Below, piece after piece: positions 6,329 to 13,339 of a stretch of 60,235 bases of DNA (position 1 is the first letter of the stretch; the number at the start of each line of letters is the position of its first letter). A model generated the notes under the pieces. The model did no database searches and was not told where the DNA came from. It saw nothing but the letters and a program-made list of their open reading frames with translations. The stretch spans positions 1 through 60,235 of the forward strand of contig NZ_JBBECC010000186.1 of the NCBI RefSeq assembly GCF_040882025.1. Reading direction: 5' to 3'. This DNA is from Parvibaculum sp040882025 (lineage in GTDB: Bacteria > Pseudomonadota > Alphaproteobacteria > Parvibaculales > Parvibaculaceae). A program made the position numbers and the translations under genes.

Positions 6329-7459
6329 ATGGATTTTTCGTTCACTGAGGAACAGACGCTGTTGCGCAACACGGTGCAAAGCCTCCTCGCCGACAAATAC
6401 GACTTCGACACGCGCCGCAAGGTGACGAAGACGGCCGATGGCTGGCGTCCCGAAATGTGGGCGCAATTCGCCGAGCTCGGCCTTCTCGCCGCGCCCTTCT
6501 CCGAAGAGCTGGGCGGCCTCGGCGGCGGTGCGATCGAGAACATGATCATCATGGAAGAGTTTGGCCGTCATCTCGTGGTCGAGCCCTATGTCGAAACGGT
6601 GGTGATCGCCGGCGGCTTCCTCCGCGAAGGCGGCACGGCGGCACAGCAGGAAGCACTGATCCCCGGCATCGTCGGTGGCGAAACGGTCTGGGCCTTCGCC
6701 TATGCCGAGCCGCAGGGCCGCTACAATCTTGCCGACCTGACGACAACGGCGAAGAAGGACGGCGCGGGCTACACGATCAACGGCTACAAGGCCGTTGTCC
6801 TCGGTGCGCCCTGGGCGCAGAAGCTGATCGTGACGGCGCGCACCTCCGGCGGCCAGCGCGACCGCGACGGCGTCTCGGTCTTCATCGTCGACAAGTCGGC
6901 TCCGGGCGTTTCGACCCGCGACTACCCGACGGTCGACGGCCGCCGCGCCTCCGAGATCACCTTCGAGAACGTCAAGGTCGGCGCTGACGCGCTGATCGGC
7001 GCCGAAGGCAAGGGCCTGCCGCTCGTCGAGAAAATCACCGACGAGGCGATTGCGGCGCTCTCGGCCGAAGCCATCGGCTGCATGAAGGAGCTCAACACCG
7101 CGACGGTCGAATATTGCAAGACGCGCAAGCAGTTCGGCGTGCCGATCGGCAAGTTCCAGGTCCTGCAGCACCGCATGGTCGACATGTTCATGGCCTATGA
7201 GCAGTCGGTGTCGATGACCTACATGGTCAACCTGAAGCTCGGTGAGAGCGACGCGGAGCGGACGAAGGCGGCCGCCGGCGCCAAGGTTCAGATCGGCAAG
7301 GCCGGCCGTTTCGTCGGCCAGCAGGCCGTACAGCTTCACGGCGGCATGGGCATGACCGACGAGCTCAATGTCGGCCACTACTTCAAGCGCCTGACGATGA
7401 TCGACACGCAGTTCGGCAATGTCGACTATCAGTTGAAGCGCTATTCCGAAGCCGCCTGA
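6329..7459 (+). CDS. Acyl-CoA dehydrogenase, small partner of a tandem pair
   Basis: A 376-residue ACAD beginning MDFSFTEEQTLLRNTV, with a short beta-domain (FAYAEPQGRYNLADL) and the C-domain block CKTRKQFGVPIGKFQ and LHGGMGMTDE. The C-terminal Tyr-Glu-Gly of canonical enzymes is replaced by MIDTQFGN, and no certain helix-G glutamate is seen. This divergence is what is found in the non-catalytic beta chains of alpha2beta2 acyl-CoA dehydrogenases known from actinobacterial steroid side-chain degradation. It shares the transcript with the preceding gene and ends in a clear terminator at 7482-7512. The heteromer is inferred, not shown. Confidence 0.88.
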   Translation: MDFSFTEEQTLLRNTVQSLLADKYDFDTRRKVTKTADGWRPEMWAQFAELGLLAAPFSEELGGLGGGAIENMIIMEEFGRHLVVEPYVETVVIAGGFLREGGTAAQQEALIPGIVGGETVWAFAYAEPQGRYNLADLTTTAKKDGAGYTINGYKAVVLGAPWAQKLIVTARTSGGQRDRDGVSVFIVDKSAPGVSTRDYPTVDGRRASEITFENVKVGADALIGAEGKGLPLVEKITDEAIAALSAEAIGCMKELNTATVEYCKTRKQFGVPIGKFQVLQHRMVDMFMAYEQSVSMTYMVNLKLGESDAERTKAAAGAKVQIGKAGRFVGQQAVQLHGGMGMTDELNVGHYFKRLTMIDTQFGNVDYQLKRYSEAA

Positions 7460-7481
7460 GCACCGTGTTGGGGAAAGAATG

Positions 7482-7512
7482 AAGGCCGCTCTTCGGAGCG
7501 GCCTTTTTCTTT
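7482..7512 (+). terminator. Rho-independent terminator after the ACAD pair
   Basis: aaggccgct / agcggcctt, nine pairs with a six-base loop cttcgg, then TTTTCTTT. It closes the two-gene unit 5093-7459. Confidence 0.9.
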
Positions 7513-7579
7513 GGTGCTTTTTGACGTTACCCGTTCCTGCTTCTAGGCTCAGCACTGGAAACGGCAACGGGAGGAAAGC

Positions 7580-8665
7580 ATGCAGGAGCATGTTCTGGTC
7601 GCGGGCGCCACGGGTGTTGTCGGTTTTGCGGCGATGAGGCATTTCGCCACGCGCGGCTACAAGGTGACGGCGCTTTCTCGCCGAAAGCCATTCGAGACCT
7701 TTGGCGCGCGTCATCTGGCGCTCGACCTCACCGACCGCGCCGCCTGTGCCGACACCCTGTCCGCCATGACCGATGTCACGCGCGTGGTCTATGCCGCACT
7801 CTACGAAAAGCCCGGCCTTGTGGCGGGCTGGCTCGAGGCGGACCAGATAGAGACCAACCGGCACATGCTCGAGAATCTCCTGGACCCGTTGGAAAAAGTC
7901 GCACCGCGTCTCCGTCACGTTTCGCTCCTGCAGGGTACCAAGGCCTATGGCGTGCATGTCCGCCCGCTGACCGTGCCCGCGCGCGAGAACCGCGACGAGA
8001 TGAAGGAGCAACCGAATTTCTACTGGGATCAGGAAGACTATCTCCGCGCGAAACAACAGGGCAGGGGCTGGCACTGGACCATCTTTCGTCCGCAGATCAT
8101 TTTCGGCTTCTCGCTCGGCGCGGCAATGAACCTGATCCCCGCCATCGGCGTCTATGGCGCCTTGCTGAAGGAGGAGGGCAGGCCGCTTTCCTATCCGGGT
8201 GGTTCCTCATCCGTGCTGGAAGCCGTTGATGCCGATCTCCTTGCCGACGCCATCGCCTGGGCGGGCGTCCGCGACCGGCGGGAGAATGCGATTTTCAACG
8301 TCACCAATGGCGACGTCTTCGTCTGGAGGAACGTTTGGCCTGCCATCGCCGATGCGCTTGGCATGAAGCCGGGCGAGGCAGTCCCCATCTCCCTCGGCGT
8401 CGAAATGCCGAAGCGGGCCGACGAGTGGGACGCGCTCCGCGCGAAATACAATCTCGCTGCACCGGACATGGCATCCTTTGTCGGCGAGTCCTTTCACTAT
8501 GCGGATTTCACGATGGCCTATGGCGCGGAGCGTCAGACGCCCGCCGCCATCGTCTCGACGATCAAGCTGCGAAAGGCCGGCTTCCACGATGTGATTGATA
8601 CGGAAGACATGTTCCGCAAATGGTTCCGGCTCTTTCAGGAGAAGCGGCTGTTGCCGCCACGCTGA
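7580..8665 (+). CDS. PRISE-type SDR (enone reductase family)
   Basis: A 361-residue extended short-chain reductase of the progesterone 5-beta-reductase/iridoid-synthase-like (PRISE, VEP1) group, which reduces C=C bonds of enones with NADPH. The nucleotide-binding GATGVVG is at residues 9-15. The group-specific catalytic Lys in LLQGTKAYG (Lys121) and Tyr in NFYWDQEDYL (Tyr148) are both present, followed by IFRPQIIFGFS and the C-terminal motif with MFRKWFRLFQE. The start has GGGAGGAAAGC upstream. It lies between a terminator and a convergent kinase gene, so it is monocistronic. Substrate is unknown; steroid or terpenoid enones would fit the neighbourhood. Confidence 0.85.
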   Translation: MQEHVLVAGATGVVGFAAMRHFATRGYKVTALSRRKPFETFGARHLALDLTDRAACADTLSAMTDVTRVVYAALYEKPGLVAGWLEADQIETNRHMLENLLDPLEKVAPRLRHVSLLQGTKAYGVHVRPLTVPARENRDEMKEQPNFYWDQEDYLRAKQQGRGWHWTIFRPQIIFGFSLGAAMNLIPAIGVYGALLKEEGRPLSYPGGSSSVLEAVDADLLADAIAWAGVRDRRENAIFNVTNGDVFVWRNVWPAIADALGMKPGEAVPISLGVEMPKRADEWDALRAKYNLAAPDMASFVGESFHYADFTMAYGAERQTPAAIVSTIKLRKAGFHDVIDTEDMFRKWFRLFQEKRLLPPR

Positions 8666-8670
8666 GAACG

Positions 8671-10182
8671 TCAGGAAGCGCGTTTGGTCATGGTCGCGCG
8701 CGGGAGCAGGCGTTGTGGCGGCAGCACGCATTCGGCCTGCGTGCCCTCGCCGAGCTTGCTCTTCAGTTCGAAGCGCCCGCCATGGACCGCGAGCAGGCCT
8801 TTGACGATCGAGAGGCCGAGCCCCGAGCCCTTGCCCGGCTGCGCCAGGCCAGACGCACCCTGGGTGAAGGCATGCAGCACCTTGTCGATCTCTGAGTCGG
8901 CGATGCCCGGTCCGTGGTCGTGGACGCCGAAGCGCATTTCGCCGTTGGCTTCCATGCGGGCGAACATCCGGACTTCCGAACCCGGCGGCGAAAACTTGAT
9001 CGCGTTGGTCAGCAGGTTGATCCAGGTTTGGCGCATGGCACGCGCATCGCCATGGAAGATCGGCAAATGCGGTTCGAAATCCGCCGCGATCGTTACCCGC
9101 TGGCCTTGTGCCCGGATTTCCAGGATGCGGCGGCTGTCCTCGGCAAGCTGCGCGATGTCGACATCCTCTTCGGTGATCTGGAAGCGGCCGGCCTCGATGC
9201 GCGAGAGGTCGAGAACGTCGTTGATCAAGCCGAGCAGATGCTGACCCGAGCGATTGATGTCGTCGGCATATTCCTTGTAGGTCGGCACGACATGCTTGCC
9301 GAAAATTTCCGACGACATGACCTCGGAGAAACCGATGATGGCGTTGAGCGGTGTTCTGAGTTCATGGCTCATATTGGCGAGAAAATGCGATTTGGCGCGG
9401 TTGGCTTCTTCGGCGCGCGCTCGGGCGGCGTCGGAGTCGCGCTTGGCCTTGAAGAGCTGGTCGATCAGCACATTCTTGTCCTCGCGCAGGGCGGTCGCTC
9501 GCTGCATGGCGCTGTTGACCTGCGCGGCGAGCTTGATTAGCAGCACCGCAAAAGCGACGAGGACGACGCTGATCGCAAAATAGAGCCCTTCGCCGTAGAG
9601 CGCCATGCGCAGCGCCAGTGCGGCGATTGCCGGCAAAACCGCCCAGTAGAAGGCCGGGAAATAGAAAATCGTCACCAGCGTCATTGGAACGAGTGCAATG
9701 GTGACCGACGAGATCAGATAGCTCTGGTGCAGGGCGTCGTCCGGCTGCCAGAAGAGGAAGAGGAGCGATGAAAAGCAAATCGAAAAAAGGGCCGTCAGCC
9801 CCTCGAAACGCCAGCGCCAGCGATTGACGTTTTCGGGCTCGACAGTCGTCCCGAGAAAATCCCGCGCGGTGGTGTAGGTCGCGACATGCAGGGCCATCAT
9901 CGCGCCGACCCAGATCGCGATATATTGCCAGGCAACGACCGAGGCATGGCTGAGGCCGAACACGGCAATCAGCAACGGAAATGCGTAGGGCATGCTGGCT
10001 TGCGACTGTGCCAGCGATTCGAGTTGGGCGAGCCGCGCCTTTGGTGACAATTCCGTGCCTGTCCCGCTCATCGCGGCCGCATACGAGCGCAAGGCCGTCC
10101 ATCGCGACCGCTCGGTTGGGGGGCCGAAGAGGCCGTCGCTGGCGTCCGGCGCTGCGTCCCGCGATGCCTCGTCCAGTGCCAT
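8671..10182 (-). CDS. Membrane-bound sensor histidine kinase
   Basis: A 503-residue kinase. After a soluble N-terminus of about 65 residues there are five or six hydrophobic segments (about 67-105, 128-145, 155-175, 178-195 and 200-220), a short coiled coil (225-265), the HisKA box SHELRTPLNAIIGFSE with His273, and a HATPase domain with the N box in LLTNAIKFSPPG, the G1 box DHGPGI and the G2 box GSGLGLSIVKGLLAVHGG. The architecture resembles alphaproteobacterial orphan kinases of the PleC/DivJ type. No response regulator gene is adjacent, so its partner and signal are unknown. Convergent with the PRISE gene, divergent from the crotonase gene. Confidence 0.92.
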   Translation of the reverse strand: MALDEASRDAAPDASDGLFGPPTERSRWTALRSYAAAMSGTGTELSPKARLAQLESLAQSQASMPYAFPLLIAVFGLSHASVVAWQYIAIWVGAMMALHVATYTTARDFLGTTVEPENVNRWRWRFEGLTALFSICFSSLLFLFWQPDDALHQSYLISSVTIALVPMTLVTIFYFPAFYWAVLPAIAALALRMALYGEGLYFAISVVLVAFAVLLIKLAAQVNSAMQRATALREDKNVLIDQLFKAKRDSDAARARAEEANRAKSHFLANMSHELRTPLNAIIGFSEVMSSEIFGKHVVPTYKEYADDINRSGQHLLGLINDVLDLSRIEAGRFQITEEDVDIAQLAEDSRRILEIRAQGQRVTIAADFEPHLPIFHGDARAMRQTWINLLTNAIKFSPPGSEVRMFARMEANGEMRFGVHDHGPGIADSEIDKVLHAFTQGASGLAQPGKGSGLGLSIVKGLLAVHGGRFELKSKLGEGTQAECVLPPQRLLPRATMTKRAS

Positions 10183-10405
10183 GTAGCGCCCCTCCTGGCG
10201 TCAAACCGGGAGACCGCCCGCAACCCGGCGTCGTGGCGCGGCGGCTCCTCGATTTCATTGGCCAAGCCTCGGCGAAAAGTCTTAACAAGGTTTTCCAAAA
10301 GATGGTTAAAGCTGCATAATTCCGCGCAACCACGGCAGGAATGTCGGCTCGACAAGCGCGGCTGTTTCACGCTGGCGCAATGCACAGGAAAGAGGCAATC
10401 CCGTA

Positions 10406-11212
10406 ATGAGCGAACCCCTGATTTTCGAGAAGGACGGCCCGGTCGTCACCCTGACCATCAACCGGCCGGAGAGCCGCAATCCGCTGGGCGCGCCGGAAGA
10501 CGNNNNNNNNNNTAACTTCACCGCCGCCGCCGCCCGCATCAATGCCGACAGGGGCGTGCGCTGCGTGATCCTGACCGGTGCCGGCAAGGCCTTCTCGGCC
10601 GGCGGCAATGTCAAAGCCATGCGCGAAGGCGGCGACGGTTTCGGCGGTCCGGGGGTCCATATCCGCGAACGGTACCGGAACGGCATCCACCGCATCGTCA
10701 AATCGGTATGGAATATCGAGGTGCCGGTGATCGCTGCCGTCAACGGCCCGGCCATCGGGCTGGGCAACGATGTCGCCTGCCTCGCCGACACGCGGATCGC
10801 TGCTGACAGCGCCATTTTCGGCGCGACCTTCCTGAAGATCGGCCTGATCCCCGGTGACGGCGGCGCCTGGCTCCTGCCGCGCATTATCGGTATGGCCCGC
10901 GCCTCGGAGCTTCTCTACACCGGCGACACCATCGACGCAGCAACGGCGAAGGATTGGGGCCTCGTATCCGAAGTGGTTCCAGCCGCTTCCTTGATGGACA
11001 GGTCCAGGGAAGTCGCCGCGAAAATCTGCAACCAGCCGCCCGACGTGCTGCGCATGACCAAGCAATTGCTGCGGCAGGGCATGCTGACCTCCTTCGACAC
11101 CGTGATGGAGCTCTCGGCCTCGATGCAGGCACTCGCCCACCACACCAAGGACCATCGCGAGGCGCTGGATGCCTTTTTCGACAAGCGGGCGCCGAACTAC
11201 ACGGGCGAGTGA
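10406..11212 (+). CDS. Crotonase (enoyl-CoA hydratase/isomerase) family protein
   Basis: A 268-residue crotonase fold protein: TINRPESRNPLG near the N-terminus, the oxyanion loop block GKAFSAGGNVKAM, VNGPAIGLGNDVACLADTRIA and LIPGDGGAWLLPRIIG. Ten N (10503-10512) fall in codons 33-36; the frame is open on both sides if the gap really is ten bases. The two catalytic glutamates of true hydratases are not conserved: the first position is Asp (GNDV) and the second is Phe (GATFLKIG). The exact reaction is therefore uncertain, and isomerase or another crotonase activity is possible. First gene of a unit with ABM, ACAD and GNAT genes. Confidence 0.88.
   Translation: MSEPLIFEKDGPVVTLTINRPESRNPLGAPEDXXXXNFTAAAARINADRGVRCVILTGAGKAFSAGGNVKAMREGGDGFGGPGVHIRERYRNGIHRIVKSVWNIEVPVIAAVNGPAIGLGNDVACLADTRIAADSAIFGATFLKIGLIPGDGGAWLLPRIIGMARASELLYTGDTIDAATAKDWGLVSEVVPAASLMDRSREVAAKICNQPPDVLRMTKQLLRQGMLTSFDTVMELSASMQALAHHTKDHREALDAFFDKRAPNYTGE
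10503..10512. other. Assembly gap of ten N
   Basis: Ten undetermined bases inside the crotonase gene. A run of exactly ten is often a scaffold placeholder, so the true missing length may differ. Confidence 0.99.
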
Positions 11213-11342
11213 AAGGTTCGATTTTGAACAGGAACGGCTCGCTAGCCGAACAGGGGACGGCCGGGTGACGATTGATGCAGCCGGGCTTTACCCCTAAAGT
11301 CCCGGCAACAACAAGGCAGACAATCTGAAACGGGAGCGGAAC

Positions 11343-11636
11343 ATGAGTGTCATCGGCGTCGTGGCGACCCTGAAAGTGCAGCCGGGCAAGGAAGCCGAAT
11401 TCGAAAAGGTTTTCGGCGCCCTGCGCGACAAGGTGAAGTCCAACGAGAAGGGCTGCCTGCAATATGATTTCTTCAAGTCGAAATCCGAAGCCTCGACCTA
11501 TGTCGTGATGGAGCAATACGCCTCCCAGGCCGACCTCGACGCGCATGGCAAGACGGAATATTTCCGCGCCGCCGGCCCGTCGCTGGGCGCGGTGATGGGT
11601 GGCGCGCCGACGCTGCTCTTCCTCGACAAGGTGTAA
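11343..11636 (+). CDS. Antibiotic biosynthesis monooxygenase (ABM) domain protein
   Basis: A 97-residue ferredoxin-like fold protein with the ABM pattern: VVATLKVQPGKEAEFEKVF, a central GCLQYDFFKSK strand and YVVMEQYASQADLDAH. Such proteins act as cofactor-free monooxygenases, haem-degrading enzymes or small-molecule binders; the family alone does not give the substrate. GGAGCGGAAC precedes the ATG. It lies 130 bases after the crotonase and 12 bases before an acyl-CoA dehydrogenase, so co-expression with acyl-CoA metabolism is likely. Confidence 0.88.
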   Translation: MSVIGVVATLKVQPGKEAEFEKVFGALRDKVKSNEKGCLQYDFFKSKSEASTYVVMEQYASQADLDAHGKTEYFRAAGPSLGAVMGGAPTLLFLDKV

Positions 11637-11648
11637 GCGGGAAACATC

Positions 11649-12857
11649 ATGGATCTGTCGTTCAGCAAGGAAGACGAAGCGTTCCGCAAGGAAGTCCGTC
11701 AGTTCATCGAAGAGAGCTACACACCCGTAATGCGCGCGAAACATGCGCGCTCCAAGCATGGCTATATCGACAAGGAAAGCCATGTGCAGTGGCAGAAGGC
11801 ACTGGCAAAGAAGGGCTGGCTGGCGCCCAACTGGCCGGTCGAATATGGCGGCCCGGGCTTCACCCATTCGCAGAAATACATCTTCGACGTCGAGATGGGC
11901 CGCGCCGGCGTGCCGCACACGGTTCCCTTCGGGCCGACCATGGTGGCGCCCGTCATCATGAAGTTCGGTACGCCCGAACAGAAGAAGCGTTTTCTGCCCG
12001 ATATCCTCGAAACCAACGTCCTCTGGTGCCAGGGCTATTCGGAACCGGGCGCGGGCTCGGATCTCGCCTCGCTGCAGACCAAGGCCGAGAACAAGGGCGA
12101 CCACTATCTGGTCAACGGTTCGAAAATCTGGACTTCTGTCGCGCAATGGGCCGACTGGATTTTCTGCCTTGTGCGCACCTCGAAGGAAGGCAAGCCGCAG
12201 GAAGGCATCTCGTTCCTCCTCATCGACATGAAGACGCCGGGCGTCAAGGTCGAGCCGCTGGTGCTGCTCGACGGCACGCCGGCGCCGCATCAGGAAGTCA
12301 ATCAGGTCTTCTTCACCGATGTGAAGGTGCCGATCGAAAACCGCGTCGGTGAGGAAAACAAGGGCTGGACCTACGCCAAGTATCTGCTCGAATTCGAGCG
12401 CGGCAATCCCTATTCGGCCGGCCTCACCCGCGCCATCGGCAAGGTCAGGAAGATCGCCGCCGACACGGAAGCGGGCGGCAGGACGCTGGCCGAGGATCCG
12501 GGTTTCCGCGCGAAGATTGCCGAAATTGAAGCACAAATCACCGCGCTGGAATTCACTGAACTGCGCATCTTCTCGGCGCTATCGACCGGCGGCAATGTCG
12601 GTCCGGAATCCTCGCTGCTGAAGTGCCGAGGCACGGAGTTGCAGCAGGCGATCTCGGAGCTCGCGGTCGAGGCGGTCGGCTTCTACACCATGCCCTTCGT
12701 CGAGGACGGCATGGTCGAGACCAACGAACCCAATATCGGCCCCGACTACGCGATGACGACGGCGCCTTATTATTTCTCGCTGCGCAAGGCATCGATCTAT
12801 GCGGGGTCGAACGAGGTTCAGCGCAACATCATGGCAAAAGCCGTGCTCGGCCTTTGA
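11649..12857 (+). CDS. Acyl-CoA dehydrogenase, helix-G glutamate type
   Basis: A 402-residue paralogue of the first dehydrogenase at 5093: the same WPVEYGGPGF, GYSEPGAGSDLASL and YAGSNEVQRNIMAKAVLGL blocks in the same order. Again the C-terminal catalytic Glu is missing and a glutamate stands in LLEFERGN (Glu250). Unlike the first copy it has no adjacent small ACAD partner; it follows the ABM gene by 12 bases and its stop overlaps the TTG start of a GNAT gene. It could act alone as a homo-oligomer or share the small subunit encoded at 6329-7459. Confidence 0.9.
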   Translation: MDLSFSKEDEAFRKEVRQFIEESYTPVMRAKHARSKHGYIDKESHVQWQKALAKKGWLAPNWPVEYGGPGFTHSQKYIFDVEMGRAGVPHTVPFGPTMVAPVIMKFGTPEQKKRFLPDILETNVLWCQGYSEPGAGSDLASLQTKAENKGDHYLVNGSKIWTSVAQWADWIFCLVRTSKEGKPQEGISFLLIDMKTPGVKVEPLVLLDGTPAPHQEVNQVFFTDVKVPIENRVGEENKGWTYAKYLLEFERGNPYSAGLTRAIGKVRKIAADTEAGGRTLAEDPGFRAKIAEIEAQITALEFTELRIFSALSTGGNVGPESSLLKCRGTELQQAISELAVEAVGFYTMPFVEDGMVETNEPNIGPDYAMTTAPYYFSLRKASIYAGSNEVQRNIMAKAVLGL

Positions 12858-13339
12858 GCACCGCCAACGACATAACGATCAGACGGGCGGGCGCCGGAGA
12901 CATTCCGGCGCTCGCGCGCGTTTGGCACGACGCCTGGCACGCGGGCCACGCGCATCTCGATCCGGAGATAGCGGTGGGGCGGCCTTTCCCGTTTTTCGAA
13001 CAGCGCATGGGCAGCACGCTCGAACGCTGCATCGCCGCGCTTGTCGGCGATGAGATCGTCGGCTTCGCGGGCTGGGAAGGGGATGGCATCGGACAGGTCT
13101 TCGTCCTGCCCGCATGGCACGGCCGCGGCGTTGCGGCGCCATTGCTCAAGGCGGCGGAGGATGTGCTGCGTGCGGATGGCCATGTCCGTATCTGGCTCCA
13201 ATGCCGCGTCGGCAACGATCGCGCACGGGCTTTCTACGAAAAGCACGGCTGGTCCATCGCCGCGGTGGTCGACGCCGATATCGGCACCGTCGCCGGCCGG
13301 GAACCGATCCTGGTCTGGCGCATGGAGAAAGCGCTCTAG
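12854..13339 (+). CDS. GNAT-family N-acetyltransferase
   Basis: A 161-residue acetyltransferase with the acetyl-CoA-binding motif A (QVFVLPAWHGRGVAAPLLKAAE) given here in family form Q/RxxGxG/A as HGRGVA, and motif B near NDRARAFYEKHGW. The start is taken as TTG 12854, which overlaps the preceding TGA as TTGA and yields STANDITIRRAGAGDIPAL, a normal GNAT beginning. Translational coupling to the dehydrogenase is likely. Its stop codon overlaps the stop of the convergent ABC gene by three bases. Substrate unknown. Confidence 0.82.
   Translation: MSTANDITIRRAGAGDIPALARVWHDAWHAGHAHLDPEIAVGRPFPFFEQRMGSTLERCIAALVGDEIVGFAGWEGDGIGQVFVLPAWHGRGVAAPLLKAAEDVLRADGHVRIWLQCRVGNDRARAFYEKHGWSIAAVVDADIGTVAGREPILVWRMEKAL

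Noticed and set aside
4946..8074. A 1042-codon open frame on the minus strand opposite the two acyl-CoA dehydrogenase genes
   Set aside because: It lies mostly antisense to genes with strong family motifs, has the Arg/His/Asp-rich composition of a reversed GC-rich gene and no recognisable domain.
10183..10405. A CtrA-type TTAA-N7-TTAA box between the kinase and crotonase genes
   Set aside because: The two TTAA elements are separated by 21 bases rather than seven.
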